Positions 19,200 through 29,679 of a stretch of DNA of 64,000 bases are shown one piece after another. The notes under the pieces are model-generated. The model had not been told where the DNA came from. It saw nothing but the letters and a program-made list of their open reading frames with translations, and did not search any database. Within the stretch, counting starts at the first letter, position 1. Every line of letters starts with the position of its first letter. Both the position numbers and the translations under genes were made by a program. This DNA comes from Zoogloea sp. (lineage in GTDB: Bacteria > Pseudomonadota > Gammaproteobacteria > Burkholderiales > Rhodocyclaceae), in NCBI RefSeq assembly GCF_023150065.1, contig NZ_JAKLLN010000015.1:62001-126000 (forward strand), given 5' to 3'.

Positions 19200-20354
19200 T
19201 TATTCGTCGCGGATGCCGATGGCGGCGCGGGCGGCCAGGGCCTTGGCCAGCACGTCGGCGGCGTCGCTGCCCACCACCGTGAAGTGGCCCATCTTGCGGC
19301 CGTGGCGGGCGTGGTGCTTGGCGTAGAGGTGCAGGCGCAGGCCGGGCACGGCGTGCAGCACCGACCAGTCGGGCTCGCGGTAGCGGCCGTGGGGGTCGCC
19401 GCCTTCAAACCACAGCTCGCCCAGCAGATTGACCATAACCGAGGCGCTGTGCTGGCGCGGCTCGCCCAGGGGCAGGCCGCACAGGGCACGCACCTGCTGG
19501 TCGTACTGGCTGACGGCGCAGGCGTCGATGGTGTGGTGGCCACTGTTGTGGGGGCGCGGCGCCATCTCGTTAACCACCAGCTGACCGCGGCTGACGAAGA
19601 ACTCGACGGCCAGGGTGCCGATGAAGCCCAGGCGCTCGGCGATGCGCTCGGCGTACTCCTGGGCCGAATCCTGCTGGCAGGCGGAGGCCCGCGCCGGGGC
19701 GATGGAAACGTCGAGGATGCCGCCGGTGTGGCGGTTTTCCACGGTGGGGAAGCAGCGGGTCTTGCCGTTCTCGTCGCGGGCCAGTACCACCGAGACTTCA
19801 TAGTCAAGGCTCAGCATCTGCTCCAGCACGCAGGGCTCGCCCTTGAACTGGTGGAAGGCGTGCAGGGCTTCGGCGGCGTTGGCGACGCGGGCCTGGCCCT
19901 TGCCGTCGTAGCCGAAGCGGGCCACCTTGAGGATGGCCGGGTAGAGGCTGGCGTCGGCGGCGGCGATGTCGGCGTCGGACTGGATCACGGCGAAGGGGCC
20001 GTGGGGGATGCCGTTGTCACGCAGGAAGGACTTTTCGGCGATGCGGTTCTGGCACACCGCCACCGCCGAGGCACCGGGGCGCACGGGGATGAACTTGGCC
20101 AGGTAGTCCAGGGTGGTGGCCGGAACGTTCTCGAACTCGGTGGTGACGGCGGCGCAGCCATCGGCCAGGGCATCGAGGGCGGCGAAGTCGTCGTAGCCGG
20201 CCTGCAGGTGACGGTCGGCGATGAGGCCCGCGGGGCTGTGGGGATCGGGGTCGAGGACCCACACCTTGTAGCCCATTTCGTGGGCTGCGGCGACGAAGAA
20301 GCGGCCAAGCTGGCCGCCGCCGAGCATGCCGAGGGTGGCGGGCGGGAGAATCAT
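19200..20354 (-). CDS. purK: 5-(carboxyamino)imidazole ribonucleotide synthase
   Basis: A 384-aa ATP-grasp enzyme of purine synthesis that converts AIR, ATP and bicarbonate to N5-CAIR. The N-terminus LGMLGGGQLGRFFVAAAHEM is characteristic. ATP-grasp segments include PAILKVARFGYDGKGQARV and GTLAVEFFVSRGQLVVNEMA with the metal-binding PHNSGHHTIDA. It lies between purE (27 nt upstream) and tsaC (11 nt downstream) in one transcription unit. Confidence 0.96.
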   Translation of the reverse strand: MILPPATLGMLGGGQLGRFFVAAAHEMGYKVWVLDPDPHSPAGLIADRHLQAGYDDFAALDALADGCAAVTTEFENVPATTLDYLAKFIPVRPGASAVAVCQNRIAEKSFLRDNGIPHGPFAVIQSDADIAAADASLYPAILKVARFGYDGKGQARVANAAEALHAFHQFKGEPCVLEQMLSLDYEVSVVLARDENGKTRCFPTVENRHTGGILDVSIAPARASACQQDSAQEYAERIAERLGFIGTLAVEFFVSRGQLVVNEMAPRPHNSGHHTIDACAVSQYDQQVRALCGLPLGEPRQHSASVMVNLLGELWFEGGDPHGRYREPDWSVLHAVPGLRLHLYAKHHARHGRKMGHFTVVGSDAADVLAKALAARAAIGIRDE

Positions 20355-20381
20355 CGCGTCAGTCCTGCAAAATCAGTGGGG

Positions 20382-20879
20382 TCAGACCGGGTCGAGGGTC
20401 ATGGCCAGCACGCTGGCGGTCTGGTCGGCGCGGAAAGCCTCGAGCTTGTCGGCCAGGGCGGCGTCGGTGCCGGCCAGCAGGGCCACGGCGAACAGGCCCG
20501 CGTTGGCGGCGCCGGCCTCACCAATGGCGAAGGTGGCCACCGGGATGCCTTTGGGCATCTGGACGATGGAGAGCAGGGAATCCTTGCCCGACAGGGCCTT
20601 GGACTGCACCGGCACGCCCAGCACCGGCACGGTGGTCTTGGCGGCGATCATGCCCGGCAGGTGGGCGGCGCCGCCGGCCCCGGCGATGATGGCGCGCAGG
20701 CCACGGGCACGGGCCTGTTCGGCGTATTCAAACATCAGGTCGGGGGTGCGGTGGGCCGAGACCACGCGGGCCTCGAAGGGCACGCCGAAGTCCTTCAGCA
20801 CCTTGGCCGCGGCCTGCATGGTGGGCCAGTCGGAGTTGGACCCCATGACGATGCCGATGACGGGTTGTTGGTCGCTCAT
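20382..20879 (-). CDS. purE: N5-carboxyaminoimidazole ribonucleotide mutase
   Basis: A 165-aa class I PurE that moves the carboxylate of N5-CAIR to make CAIR, the step after PurK. Motifs: [14 protein letters not shown] at the N-terminus, [14 protein letters not shown] with the catalytic His, and [20 protein letters not shown]. Its start is 3 nt from the folD stop, so the two are probably translationally coupled. Confidence 0.96.
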   Translation of the reverse strand: MSDQQPVIGIVMGSNSDWPTMQAAAKVLKDFGVPFEARVVSAHRTPDLMFEYAEQARARGLRAIIAGAGGAAHLPGMIAAKTTVPVLGVPVQSKALSGKDSLLSIVQMPKGIPVATFAIGEAGAANAGLFAVALLAGTDAALADKLEAFRADQTASVLAMTLDPV

Positions 20880-20882
20880 GGT

Positions 20883-21752
20883 TCAGGCCTTCCGGGCTGC
20901 GCGGCTTGCCGACTCGACGGTGTTGGCGAGCAGCATGGTGATGGTCATAGGGCCGACGCCGCCGGGCACCGGGGTGATGGCGCCCGCCACGTCCTTGGCG
21001 GAGTCGAAATCCACGTCGCCGCAGAGCTTGCCCGCATCAGGCCCGTCCTGGAGGCGGTTGATGCCCACGTCGATGACGATGGCGCCGGGGCGCACCATGT
21101 CACCGGTGACGAACTTCGGCTTGCCGATGGCGGCCACCAGGATGTCGGCGCGGCGGGTGTGGAAATTGAGGTCACGGGTGCCCGAGTGGCACACGGTGAC
21201 GGTGGCACCCGCTGCGGTGAGCAGCATGGCCATGGGCTTGCCGACGATGTTGGAGCGGCCGATGACAACCGCCTCGGCGCCGCGCAGGGGGGCGTCGATG
21301 CTCTTGAGCATTTCCATCACGCCGTTGGGGGTGCAGGGCACAAAGGCTTCCTGGCCCTGGGACAGGCGGCCGACGTTCTCGGCGTGGAAGCCGTCCACGT
21401 CCTTCTCGACGGAGATGGCTTCGAGCACGGCCTTCTCGTCGAAGTGCTTCGGCAGGGGCAGCTGCACCAGGATGCCGTGCACCGACGGATCGGCGTTGAG
21501 CTCGGCGATCTTGCCGAGCACATCGGCGGGAGCCGTGTCCTGGGCGTATTCGAACTTGAGGGACTTGATGCCCGCCTTCTCGCAGCCAGCCACCTTGTTG
21601 CGGACGTAAACCGCCGAGGCCGGATCGCCACCGACGAGGATCACGGCCAGGCAGGGCTGGGTGCCCTTGGCGGTGAGTTCAGCCGCCTTCGCGGCGAGTT
21701 CTCCGCGCAGTTTCGCGGAAAGCGCGTTGCCATCGATGATGCGAGCGGTCAT
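20883..21752 (-). CDS. folD: Bifunctional methylene-THF dehydrogenase / methenyl-THF cyclohydrolase
   Basis: A 289-aa enzyme interconverting 5,10-methylene-THF and 10-formyl-THF, which feeds formyl groups to purine synthesis. Motifs include the catalytic Lys in [28 protein letters not shown], the NADP site [14 protein letters not shown] and the C-terminal [18 protein letters not shown]. It is the first gene of the folD-purE-purK-tsaC unit, which links folate one-carbon supply to purine synthesis. The 66-bp gap upstream holds its promoter region and a small GC-rich hairpin. Confidence 0.96.
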   Translation of the reverse strand: MTARIIDGNALSAKLRGELAAKAAELTAKGTQPCLAVILVGGDPASAVYVRNKVAGCEKAGIKSLKFEYAQDTAPADVLGKIAELNADPSVHGILVQLPLPKHFDEKAVLEAISVEKDVDGFHAENVGRLSQGQEAFVPCTPNGVMEMLKSIDAPLRGAEAVVIGRSNIVGKPMAMLLTAAGATVTVCHSGTRDLNFHTRRADILVAAIGKPKFVTGDMVRPGAIVIDVGINRLQDGPDAGKLCGDVDFDSAKDVAGAITPVPGGVGPMTITMLLANTVESASRAARKA

Positions 21753-21818
21753 GAATCCGTCCCTCGGGAAAAACCCGCGAGTATACCATCACCAGCACAA
21801 CCTGCCCCGCGCAGGTCT

Positions 21819-22454
21819 TTACGCGCGCTGCACGCCCTCGATGGCCATCACGCTCTGGACGAGCTCGGCCAGGGACTGGGCGGCCATCTTTTCCATCACC
21901 CGGGCCCGGTGCACCTCGACCGTCTTGATGCTGATGCCCAGCACGTCGGCGATCTGCTTGTTGAGCTTGCCGGCGATGATCAGGTCGAGCACCTCGCGTT
22001 CGCGCTGGGTGAGCTGATCCAGTCGCCGGGAGACTTCGGCGTCCTGGCGGCGGCGGGCGCGGTGTTCCTGCTCGGTGACCAGGCACTGGCTCACCAGGCG
22101 CAGCAGCTCGGTGTCATTGAAGGGTTTCTCGATGAAGTCCACGGCCCCCTTCTTGAGCGCCGCCACCGCCATGGGCACGTCGCCGTGGCCGGTGATGAAG
22201 ATGATGGGCAGGGTTGAGTACTGGGCACGCAGGCGCTCGTGTAGCTCCAGCCCGCTCATGCCGGGCATGCGCACGTCGAGCAGCAGACAGCCGTTGAACT
22301 CGGGCCGCCAGGCCTTCAGAAACTCTTCGGCCGACGCAAACGCGGCCACCTTGAAGCCCTGGGATTCGAGCAGCCAGGCGAGGGAATCGCGCAGGGCTTC
22401 GTCGTCATCCACCAGGTAGATGATCTGTTCAGGCGTCGACACTTGCGGTTTCAA
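21819..22454 (-). CDS. FixJ/LuxR family response regulator
   Basis: A 211-aa two-domain regulator. The receiver (about 10-125) has [13 protein letters not shown], the phospho-Asp in [13 protein letters not shown] and the Lys in AVDFIEKPF. The C-terminal LuxR helix-turn-helix has [20 protein letters not shown] and [17 protein letters not shown]. Its start overlaps the kinase gene by 26 nt, so they are cotranscribed. Similar FixJ-type regulators (TodT, StyR) control aromatic or C4-acid genes with PAS kinases; the target here is unknown. Confidence 0.92.
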   Translation of the reverse strand: MKPQVSTPEQIIYLVDDDEALRDSLAWLLESQGFKVAAFASAEEFLKAWRPEFNGCLLLDVRMPGMSGLELHERLRAQYSTLPIIFITGHGDVPMAVAALKKGAVDFIEKPFNDTELLRLVSQCLVTEQEHRARRRQDAEVSRRLDQLTQREREVLDLIIAGKLNKQIADVLGISIKTVEVHRARVMEKMAAQSLAELVQSVMAIEGVQRA

Positions 22455-25149
22455 GGGCAGTCTCCAGGGGCAGGGTGAAGCGGAAGATACATCCTCCCGA
22501 AGGGTTGGCGTCCACCCACAGGCGCCCTTCGTGGAATTCGATGATGGAGCGGCAGATGTTCAGCCCCATGCCCATGCCCTCGCTCTTGGTGGTGTAGAAG
22601 GGCGAAAAGAGCTTCTCGCGGGCGTCGTCCGACAGGCCCTGGCCGCGGTCGGCGATCGACACCTCCACCTGCCGGGGCTCGACGCGGCGGGCGGAGACGA
22701 TGACGACGCGCTCTTCGGCGGGCGTCTCGGCCATGGCCTCGATGCCGTTCTTGACCAGATTGAGCAACACCTGCTCCACCATCACCGTATCCGCAAACAC
22801 CGGTGGCAGATCGGGCGGGAGCTGGCTGAGCACCTGGGCGCCATGGCGGCGGGCGTCAATCTCGACGAAGCCGATGGCGTCGTCCACGATGGTCGCCAGG
22901 GGCACGGCGTGGCGGCGCGGCTCGCTCTTCTTCACAAACTCGCGCACCCGCCGGATGATCTTGCCGGCACGCTCGGCCTGGGCGCTGGCCTTCTGCATGG
23001 CGGTGAGGATGTCCTCCTGGCGATAGTCGCCGGACTGCAGGCGATTGACGCAGCCCATGGAGTAGTTGGCGATGGCCGCCAGGGGCTGGTTGAGCTCATG
23101 GGCCAGGGTGGACGCCATCTCGCCCATGGTAATCAAGCGCGAGGTGCGCTGCAGGCGCTCCTGCTGGGCGCGGTTCTCCTCGTCCACGCGCTTGCGGTCG
23201 GTGATGTCGGTGGCGATGGCCATGCGCACCACGCGCCCGTCCACCCAGCGGGTGGCGCGCTCGCGGATGTGGTACCAGCGGCCGGACAGCACGTTCTGCA
23301 GCTCGCCGTCGTAGAGCTCACGGGGCACCTGCTCGGGGGCCAGGCGGCGCGGGTCCACGTCGTACCACAGGGTATCGGGGGGCGTCGGCAGGCCGTAGAT
23401 GCCCACCCGCTGCCCCACCGCGTCGTAGCCGTAGATGCTCTTGAAGGCCCGGTTGGCAAACAGGATCTCGTCATTGGCCGCATCTGCCACGTACACCGCC
23501 GCGTCCAGCCCGTCGAGCACGGCCACGAAGCGCTCGTGGGCTTCTTCGAGTTCGGCGCGCACGCGCTTGGGCTCGGTGATGTCGGTGATCGAAGCCATCC
23601 AGCCGGTCTGCCGCCCTTCCCCGTCGATCAGCGGCGAGAGGTAGAAACGGGCATCCAGGCGCTCGCCGCTCTTGCGCTGGATGCGCATCTCGAAGCCGGT
23701 GGCCGGCGCGTCCCCCGCCAGGGTGATCTCCAGGTTGCGCTGCAGGGCCGGGTAGTTGTCCCGCGGCCAGTAGGGGAAAGGCGCCCGCGCGCCCACCAGC
23801 TCGTCCGGTGACCAGCCGGTCATGCGGCAGAAGGCCGGGTTCACGTAGATGATCTTTCCGCTCAGGTCGATGGCGCGCAGGCCGGTGATCAGGGACTCTT
23901 CCATCGCCTTGCGGAAGGCGTACTCGCCGCGCAGGGCCTCCTCGGCAGCCTTGCGCCCGGTGATGTCGTGGGCCACCGCGTACATCAGGCGCTCCTCGGG
24001 CACCGAGTTCACGCTCCAGGCCAGCCACTTGTAGCTGCCGTCAAGGCAGCGGCAACGGTTCTCGAAGGCCCCCGGCGTGCCGGCCGCCAGGCTGCGCAGG
24101 TGCTCGATGGTCTCGGCCACGTCTTCGGCGTGGATGAAGTCGATCAGCGGCTGCCCCGGCAGCTCGTCCGGTGCATACCCGAGGATGCGCTCGAAGGCCG
24201 GGTTGCAGCGCCGGAACACCCCGTTCAGCCCAAGGATGGCGAGCATGTCCAGGGACAGGTTGAAGAGCCGGTCACGCTCCTTCTCCACCCTCACCCGCCG
24301 CTGCATGTGGGCGCGCAGCAGCCACAGGCTCCACAGCACGAAGAAGCTCAGCCCGACGATCACCGCCATCGGGAAGGCCGGCGGCAGATTGCTCTCGGTG
24401 TGATAGGCGGTGGCCCGCAGGGTCAGGCCGTTACCCGGCGGATCAAGGGGTACCGAGAAGGCCAGGCTCTCGTCCAGGGGGCGCATCGCCGAATTGGCCG
24501 CCAGCACCTCGCCCCGACCGTCGGTAAAGGTGAGGCGATACTTCTCGCCGAACCAGCTGGGCACCAGGTAGGACACCATGCGTTCGATGGAGTACACCGC
24601 CACGATGGCCCCCAGGGGGCTACGCCCCTGCTGCACCGGCACGTACACCTCCAGCACGGCCATGTTGCGGCCATTCACGTAGGGGTCGCCATACACCGGT
24701 CGCCCCAGCTCCCGCGCCTTGCCCAGCACCACCGACTGGATGCCGGACAGGGCATCGCCCACCAGCCAGTCGGTGGTGTCGAAGGGAGCCGTCCACTTGA
24801 CGCGCTGGTCGGCGGAGATCCACACCACATTGACCAGCTCGGCGTTGTTGGCGATGTGCTGGTTGGCCCGCACCTGGAAGCCGTCCGCGTCCAGCGTATC
24901 GGCCGCCAGCTCCCGGGCCAGCTGGCCCAGAAACTCCTCGGTGCCCTGCATGTGCAGGCGCATGGTCTGCTCGGCCCACTGCACGTCACGGGCCAGGGCA
25001 TTGCGCTGGGTCTCGCCCTCCTGACGCTGGAGGATCCACACCAGCACCAGCATGGCCAGCGCAAACACCAGCACGGCGATGTAGGGCGCGGTCCAGTACC
25101 AGTTGGGCCGGGCAGTCGGAGGGGAAGGCGGATTATTGTTGTTCGACAT
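22429..25149 (-). CDS. Membrane sensor histidine kinase with multiple PAS domains
   Basis: A 906-aa kinase. After a polar N-terminus come a membrane helix (about 15-35), a periplasmic sensor domain of roughly 240 residues with a Cache-like feel ([20 protein letters not shown]), and a second helix (about 270-292). Three PAS/PAC units follow (starting near 310, 435 and 560), then HisKA with the phospho-acceptor in [17 protein letters not shown], and a HATPase with [18 protein letters not shown] and [11 protein letters not shown]. The start used is the ATG at 25149; an in-frame start at 25188 adds 13 residues. A periplasmic solute-binding protein gene lies divergently 236 bp away and may supply the ligand signal. 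Confidence 0.92.
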   Translation of the reverse strand: MSNNNNPPSPPTARPNWYWTAPYIAVLVFALAMLVLVWILQRQEGETQRNALARDVQWAEQTMRLHMQGTEEFLGQLARELAADTLDADGFQVRANQHIANNAELVNVVWISADQRVKWTAPFDTTDWLVGDALSGIQSVVLGKARELGRPVYGDPYVNGRNMAVLEVYVPVQQGRSPLGAIVAVYSIERMVSYLVPSWFGEKYRLTFTDGRGEVLAANSAMRPLDESLAFSVPLDPPGNGLTLRATAYHTESNLPPAFPMAVIVGLSFFVLWSLWLLRAHMQRRVRVEKERDRLFNLSLDMLAILGLNGVFRRCNPAFERILGYAPDELPGQPLIDFIHAEDVAETIEHLRSLAAGTPGAFENRCRCLDGSYKWLAWSVNSVPEERLMYAVAHDITGRKAAEEALRGEYAFRKAMEESLITGLRAIDLSGKIIYVNPAFCRMTGWSPDELVGARAPFPYWPRDNYPALQRNLEITLAGDAPATGFEMRIQRKSGERLDARFYLSPLIDGEGRQTGWMASITDITEPKRVRAELEEAHERFVAVLDGLDAAVYVADAANDEILFANRAFKSIYGYDAVGQRVGIYGLPTPPDTLWYDVDPRRLAPEQVPRELYDGELQNVLSGRWYHIRERATRWVDGRVVRMAIATDITDRKRVDEENRAQQERLQRTSRLITMGEMASTLAHELNQPLAAIANYSMGCVNRLQSGDYRQEDILTAMQKASAQAERAGKIIRRVREFVKKSEPRRHAVPLATIVDDAIGFVEIDARRHGAQVLSQLPPDLPPVFADTVMVEQVLLNLVKNGIEAMAETPAEERVVIVSARRVEPRQVEVSIADRGQGLSDDAREKLFSPFYTTKSEGMGMGLNICRSIIEFHEGRLWVDANPSGGCIFRFTLPLETALETASVDA

Positions 25150-25204
25150 TTGTCCATCATCGTGATGGCGGACACGCGGACAGGGCATCGGGAGTTACCC
25201 TAAC

Positions 25205-25216
25205 GGGACGCGTCCC
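25205..25216. promoter_or_regulatory. Palindrome in the kinase / binding-protein intergenic region
   Basis: GGGACGCGTCCC is a perfect 12-bp palindrome between the divergent kinase and binding-protein genes. CCCTAA-type sequence recurs nearby (about 25199 and 25330-25342). It is a candidate operator, perhaps for the adjacent FixJ-type regulator; position is the only evidence. Confidence 0.3.
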
Positions 25217-25385
25217 TGCAACGACCGAGACACGCCCGTGGGGGCGGATTCCTTCGACACCACAAAAGCAGCCGTCGAACACACGGCGCTAAGGGTTGTC
25301 CCGCATTCCCGCCCCGGCCAGCCGGGTCTAGGGTTAGGGGTCGCATCCGTGCGACACAGAGCCGACCCCGAGCGGCCACCCATTG

Positions 25386-26591
25386 ATGGAGACCTCCTTG
25401 CTGCACTTCCTGCGCACGGCAACCCTGGCCCTGCTGGCTCTGCTGGCGACCGAAGCATCGGCCATCGAACCGATCCGCATCGGTGTGTCGGGCCCCTTCA
25501 CCGGCGGCTCGAACCCGATGGGCATCGCCATGCGTGACGGCATCCGGCTGGCGGCGCGGGAGATCAACGAGGCCGGCGGCATCCTCGGCCGGCCGGTGCT
25601 GCTGGTGGAGCGGGACGACGAGGCCCGCCCCGAGCGCGGCGCCCAGGTGGTGCAGGAGCTCATCAACCAGGAAAAGGTGGTCGCCGGCCTGGGCATCGTG
25701 AACACCGGCGTGGCCCTGGCCAGCCAGCGTTTCTACCAGCAGGCCCACATCCCCATGATCACCTCGGTGGCCACGGGCTCGATCATCACCAAGCAGTTCC
25801 TGCCGCCCCAGTACCCCGACAACTACATCTTCCGCGTGTCGGCGCCGGACACCATCCAGGCGGCGATGATCGTCGAGGAGGCGGTGGTGCGCCGGCGCCT
25901 GCGCAAGCTGGCGATCTTTCACGACAGCACCAACTACGGCCAGCTCGGCCGGGAAGACCTGGAGCGCGCCCTGGAGCGGCACAGCCTCAAGCCGGTGGTG
26001 GTGGAGCGTTTCAACATCCGCGATGTGGACATGACGCCCCAGCTGGCCCGGGCCAGGGCCGCCGGTGCCGAGGCCATCCTCACTTACGGCCTGGGCCCGG
26101 AGCTGGCCCATCTGGCCAACGGCATGGTGCGCCTCGGCTGGAAGGTGCCGCTGATGGGCAGCTGGGCCCTGGCCATGTCCAACTTCATCGACAACGCCGG
26201 GCCGAACGCCGAGGGCACACGCATGCCCCAGACCTTCATCCAGGACGGCAACACCCCCCGGCGCAAGGCCTTCATCGACAAGTACCGCAAGAGCTTCGGG
26301 GTCGAGCGCATTCCGGTGGCCCCCGCCGCCGCCCAGGGCTATGACTCCATGCTGCTGCTGGCCGCCGCCATCCGCCAGGCGCGCAGCACCGAGGGCTCCC
26401 GCCTGCGCGATGCACTGGAATCCCTCAAGGAGCGGGTGGAAGGCATCGTGATGGTATATGATCGCCCCTTCTCCCGGACCGACCACGAGGCGATCGATAC
26501 GCCCCGGATCCCGGTCATCGGAGAAGTACGCAACAGTCAAGTGGTCTTCGCCTATGACGAAGACCGAAAGCGGGACGCGCAGTCCAAATGA
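25386..26591 (+). CDS. Periplasmic substrate-binding protein, Leu/Ile/Val (LivK) type
   Basis: A 401-aa periplasmic-binding-protein type I of the Peripla_BP_6 family. It has an N-terminal signal peptide (LLHFLRTATLALLALLATEASA), then EPIRIGVSGPFTGGSNPMGI and REINEAGGILGRPVLLVERD. No ABC permease or ATPase genes accompany it. Instead it is divergent from a PAS histidine kinase/FixJ pair, so it may act as the ligand-sensing partner of that kinase. A strong terminator follows 31 nt after its stop, so it is transcribed alone. The ATG at 25386 is chosen over an overlapping TTG at 25383. Confidence 0.85.
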   Translation: METSLLHFLRTATLALLALLATEASAIEPIRIGVSGPFTGGSNPMGIAMRDGIRLAAREINEAGGILGRPVLLVERDDEARPERGAQVVQELINQEKVVAGLGIVNTGVALASQRFYQQAHIPMITSVATGSIITKQFLPPQYPDNYIFRVSAPDTIQAAMIVEEAVVRRRLRKLAIFHDSTNYGQLGREDLERALERHSLKPVVVERFNIRDVDMTPQLARARAAGAEAILTYGLGPELAHLANGMVRLGWKVPLMGSWALAMSNFIDNAGPNAEGTRMPQTFIQDGNTPRRKAFIDKYRKSFGVERIPVAPAAAQGYDSMLLLAAAIRQARSTEGSRLRDALESLKERVEGIVMVYDRPFSRTDHEAIDTPRIPVIGEVRNSQVVFAYDEDRKRDAQSK

Positions 26592-26622
26592 TCCCGCACA
26601 GCGGAATTCACATTTCCGCGCA

Positions 26623-26670
26623 CGGCCGGGGGTTTTCTCCCTCCCTCCCTCGCCCCCGGCCGTTTTTTTT
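26623..26670 (+). terminator. Rho-independent terminator after the binding-protein gene
   Basis: Ten-bp stem CGGCCGGGGG / CCCCCGGCCG around a 20-nt pyrimidine loop, followed by eight T residues (26663-26670). Confidence 0.92.
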
Positions 26671-26850
26671 CCTATCCCCGTCGAACGAAACTTCGCCGGC
26701 CGGTGCCCCCAGGCCCGGCCGGCGAACGTGCTCTTGATCAATCCGCCCGCTTGTCGGCCCTCGTCGCGAGGCCCCTCCACGCCCTCCGTGCGTCCGGCAC
26801 GGGCGGCACTGTCACGCCTCGTCGACGTCATGCGTAGGGGAACTTACGTA

Positions 26851-26879
26851 TTGCACAATGCGGGATTTGGTTTTATATT
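26851..26879 (+). promoter_or_regulatory. Sigma-70 promoter for aceE-aceF-lpdA
   Basis: TTGCAC at 26851-26856, a 17-nt spacer and TATATT at 26874-26879. The stretch is AT-rich compared with its surroundings and would give a leader of about 100 nt before aceE. It lies in the 395-bp gap after the binding-protein terminator; nothing else is evident in that gap. Confidence 0.7.
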
Positions 26880-26986
26880 GCGAAATATCAGGACCGCGAT
26901 CCGGTCCACGCAGGTTTGCAGTGAAAGCCCGCTGTCGTTACCCACGCCAGCAACCCACAACCCGCAAAGTCATGAGGAGACAAACC

Positions 26987-29662
26987 ATGGCCGCGAACAC
27001 GCAGAATTCCCAGGCAGACATCGACGCCCAGGAAACCAAGGAATGGCTGGAAGCACTTGAGGGCGTCGTCGCCCAGGAAGGCGCCGAGCGCGCTCACTTC
27101 CTGATCGAGAAGCTCATCGAGGCGGGCCGCGAGGAAGGGATCGACATCCCCTACTCCGCCAACACCCAGTACATCAACACGATCCCTGCCGACCAGCAGC
27201 CCAAGTACCCGGGCGATCCGGACATGGAGATCAAGCTCCATTCCTACATCCGCTGGAACGCCATGGCCATGGTGGTGCGGGCCAACAAGGACACCAACGT
27301 CGGCGGCCACATTGCCTCCTTCGCTTCTGCTGCAGCCCTCTACGACGTGGGCTTTTCCCATTTCTGGAAGAGCATCAACCACGACACCGGCGGCGACCTG
27401 ATCTTCTTCCAGGGCCACTCGGTGCCGGGCGTCTATTCCCGCGCCTACATGCTGGGCCGCCTGACCGACGACCAGATGGACAACTTCCGTCAGGAAACCG
27501 ACGGCCAGGGCATCTCCTCCTACCCGCACCCGTGGCTGATGCCGGACTTCTGGCAGTTCCCCACCGTGTCCATGGGCCTCGGCCCCCTGTGTGCGATCTA
27601 CTCCGCCCGCTTCATGAAGTATCTCGCCAGCCGCGGCATGATCGACGCCGCCAAGGCCGAGCAGCGCAAGGTGTGGGCCTTCCTGGGCGACGGCGAGACC
27701 GACGAGGTCGAGTCCCTGGGCGCCATCGGCATGGCCGGCCGCGAAAAGCTGGACAACCTGATCTTCGTCATCAACTGCAACCTGCAGCGCCTCGACGGCC
27801 CGGTGCGTGGCAACGGCAAGATCATCCAGGAACTCGAAGCCGAGTTCCGCGGCGCTGGCTGGAACGTGATCAAGCTGATCTGGGGCACCCACTGGGACGC
27901 CCTGTTCAACCGCGACAAGAAGGGCATCCTCAAGAAGCGCATGATGGAACTGTGCGACGGCGAGTATCAGACCTTCAAGGCCAAGAACGGCGCCTACGTC
28001 CGCGAGAACTTCTTCAACACCCCCGAGCTGCGCGAGCTGGTGGCCGACTGGACCGACGACGAGGTGTGGAACCTCAACCGCGGCGGCCACGACATCTTCA
28101 AGATCTTCACCGCCTACAACGCCGCCGTTAACCACAAGGGCGCCCCGACCCTGATCCTGGCCAAGACCATCAAGGGCTTCGGCATGGGCCAGTCCGGCGA
28201 GGCCATGAACATCTCCCACCAGCAGAAGAAGCTGGACATCGACTCGATCCGCCGCTTCCGCGACCGTTTCGGCATCCCGGTGCCCGACGACAAGCTGGCC
28301 GAGCTGCCCTACCTGCGCTTCCCGGAAGACTCCGCCGAATACAAGTACATGATGCAGCGCCGTGTGGACCTGGGCGGTTTCCTGCCCCAGCGCCGCCGCA
28401 CCGCCGCGCCCCTGGCCGTGCCGGGCCTGGACGCCTTCGGCGCCCTGCTCAAGGCCTCCGGCGAAGGCCGCGAGCTGTCCACCACGATGGCCATCGTGCG
28501 CATCATGAACACGCTGCTGAAAGACAAGCAGATCGGCAAGAACATCGTCCCCATCGTGCCCGACGAGTCCCGCACCTTCGGCATGGAAGGCATGTTCCGC
28601 CAGTACGGCATCTGGAACCAGGAAGGCCAGAAGTACGTTCCCGAAGACCATGACCAGCTCATGTTCTACAAGGAAAGCCAGACCGGCCAGGTGCTCCAGG
28701 AAGGCATCAACGAAGCCGGCGCCATGGCCGACTGGATCGCTGCCGGCACCGCCTACAGCGTGCACGGCGTGCAGATGGTGCCCTTCTACATCTTCTACTC
28801 CATGTTCGGCCTGCAGCGCACCATGGACCTGTGCTGGGCGGCTGCCGACCAGCGCACCCGTGGCTTCCTGATCGGCGGTACCGCCGGCCGGACCACCCTG
28901 AACGGCGAAGGCCTGCAGCACGAAGACGGCCACAGCCAGCTCATGGCCAACATGATCCCCAACTGCATCAGCTACGATCCGACCTTCCAGTACGAAGTCG
29001 CGGTGGTGGTGCAGGACGGCATGCGCCGCATGTTTGCCGAGCAGGAAGACGTTTATTACTACCTGACGGTGATGAACGAGAACTACGAGCACCCGGAAAT
29101 GCCCGCCGGTGCCGAGGCCGACATCATCAAGGGGATGTACGCCTTCCGTAAGGGCGGCGCCGGTGACGTGCGCGTCCAGCTGCTGGGCTCCGGCACCATC
29201 TTCAACGAAGTCATTGCCGCCGCCGACCTGCTCAAGAACGACTGGGGTGTCGAATCCGACATCTGGGGCTGCCCGAGCTTCAACGAGCTGGCCCGTGACG
29301 GTCAGGACGCTTCCCGCTGGAACCTGCTGCACCCGCTCGAAGCCCCGAAGAAGAGCCATGTGGAGCAGAAGCTCGAAGGCGCCGTCGGCCCGGTGATCGC
29401 CGCCACCGACTACATCCGCCTGTTCTCCGAGCAGATCCGCCCCTACGTCAAGAACACCTACGTCACCCTGGGCACCGACGGCTTCGGCCGCTCCGACACC
29501 CGCGAAAAGCTGCGCCACTTCTTTGAAGTGGACCGCCACTGGGTCACCCTGGCCGCCCTCAAGGCGCTGGCCGACGAAGGCAAGATCGAACGTGAAAAGG
29601 TTGCCGCTGCGCTGGTCAAGTACAAGCTTGACCCGAACAAGCCCAACCCCATGTCCGTCTGA
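26987..29662 (+). CDS. aceE: Pyruvate dehydrogenase E1 component, homodimeric type
   Basis: An 891-aa thiamine-diphosphate enzyme that decarboxylates pyruvate and acetylates the lipoyl groups of E2. The length matches the single-chain AceE family (about 887 aa). The ThDP-binding motif runs GDGETDEVESLGAI to NCNLQRLDGPVRGNG; other landmarks are YIRWNAMAMVVRAN, HDTGGDLIFFQGHSVPGVYS and SYDPTFQYEVAVVVQDGM. The ATG at 26987 has GAGGAGA 6 nt upstream. An in-frame start at 26858 would add 43 residues without family character and overlaps the promoter. aceF follows after 17 nt. Confidence 0.97.
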   Translation: MAANTQNSQADIDAQETKEWLEALEGVVAQEGAERAHFLIEKLIEAGREEGIDIPYSANTQYINTIPADQQPKYPGDPDMEIKLHSYIRWNAMAMVVRANKDTNVGGHIASFASAAALYDVGFSHFWKSINHDTGGDLIFFQGHSVPGVYSRAYMLGRLTDDQMDNFRQETDGQGISSYPHPWLMPDFWQFPTVSMGLGPLCAIYSARFMKYLASRGMIDAAKAEQRKVWAFLGDGETDEVESLGAIGMAGREKLDNLIFVINCNLQRLDGPVRGNGKIIQELEAEFRGAGWNVIKLIWGTHWDALFNRDKKGILKKRMMELCDGEYQTFKAKNGAYVRENFFNTPELRELVADWTDDEVWNLNRGGHDIFKIFTAYNAAVNHKGAPTLILAKTIKGFGMGQSGEAMNISHQQKKLDIDSIRRFRDRFGIPVPDDKLAELPYLRFPEDSAEYKYMMQRRVDLGGFLPQRRRTAAPLAVPGLDAFGALLKASGEGRELSTTMAIVRIMNTLLKDKQIGKNIVPIVPDESRTFGMEGMFRQYGIWNQEGQKYVPEDHDQLMFYKESQTGQVLQEGINEAGAMADWIAAGTAYSVHGVQMVPFYIFYSMFGLQRTMDLCWAAADQRTRGFLIGGTAGRTTLNGEGLQHEDGHSQLMANMIPNCISYDPTFQYEVAVVVQDGMRRMFAEQEDVYYYLTVMNENYEHPEMPAGAEADIIKGMYAFRKGGAGDVRVQLLGSGTIFNEVIAAADLLKNDWGVESDIWGCPSFNELARDGQDASRWNLLHPLEAPKKSHVEQKLEGAVGPVIAATDYIRLFSEQIRPYVKNTYVTLGTDGFGRSDTREKLRHFFEVDRHWVTLAALKALADEGKIEREKVAAALVKYKLDPNKPNPMSV

Positions 29663-29679
29663 TCGCGAGGAGCGCAAAC

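Noticed and set aside
19284-22217. A plus-strand open frame of 977 codons opposite purK, purE, folD and the response regulator
   Set aside because: It crosses four well-identified genes and has compositionally biased, domain-free content.
26888-29677. A minus-strand open frame of 929 codons opposite aceE
   Set aside because: aceE on the plus strand has complete ThDP motifs and family length; the antisense product has no recognisable domain.
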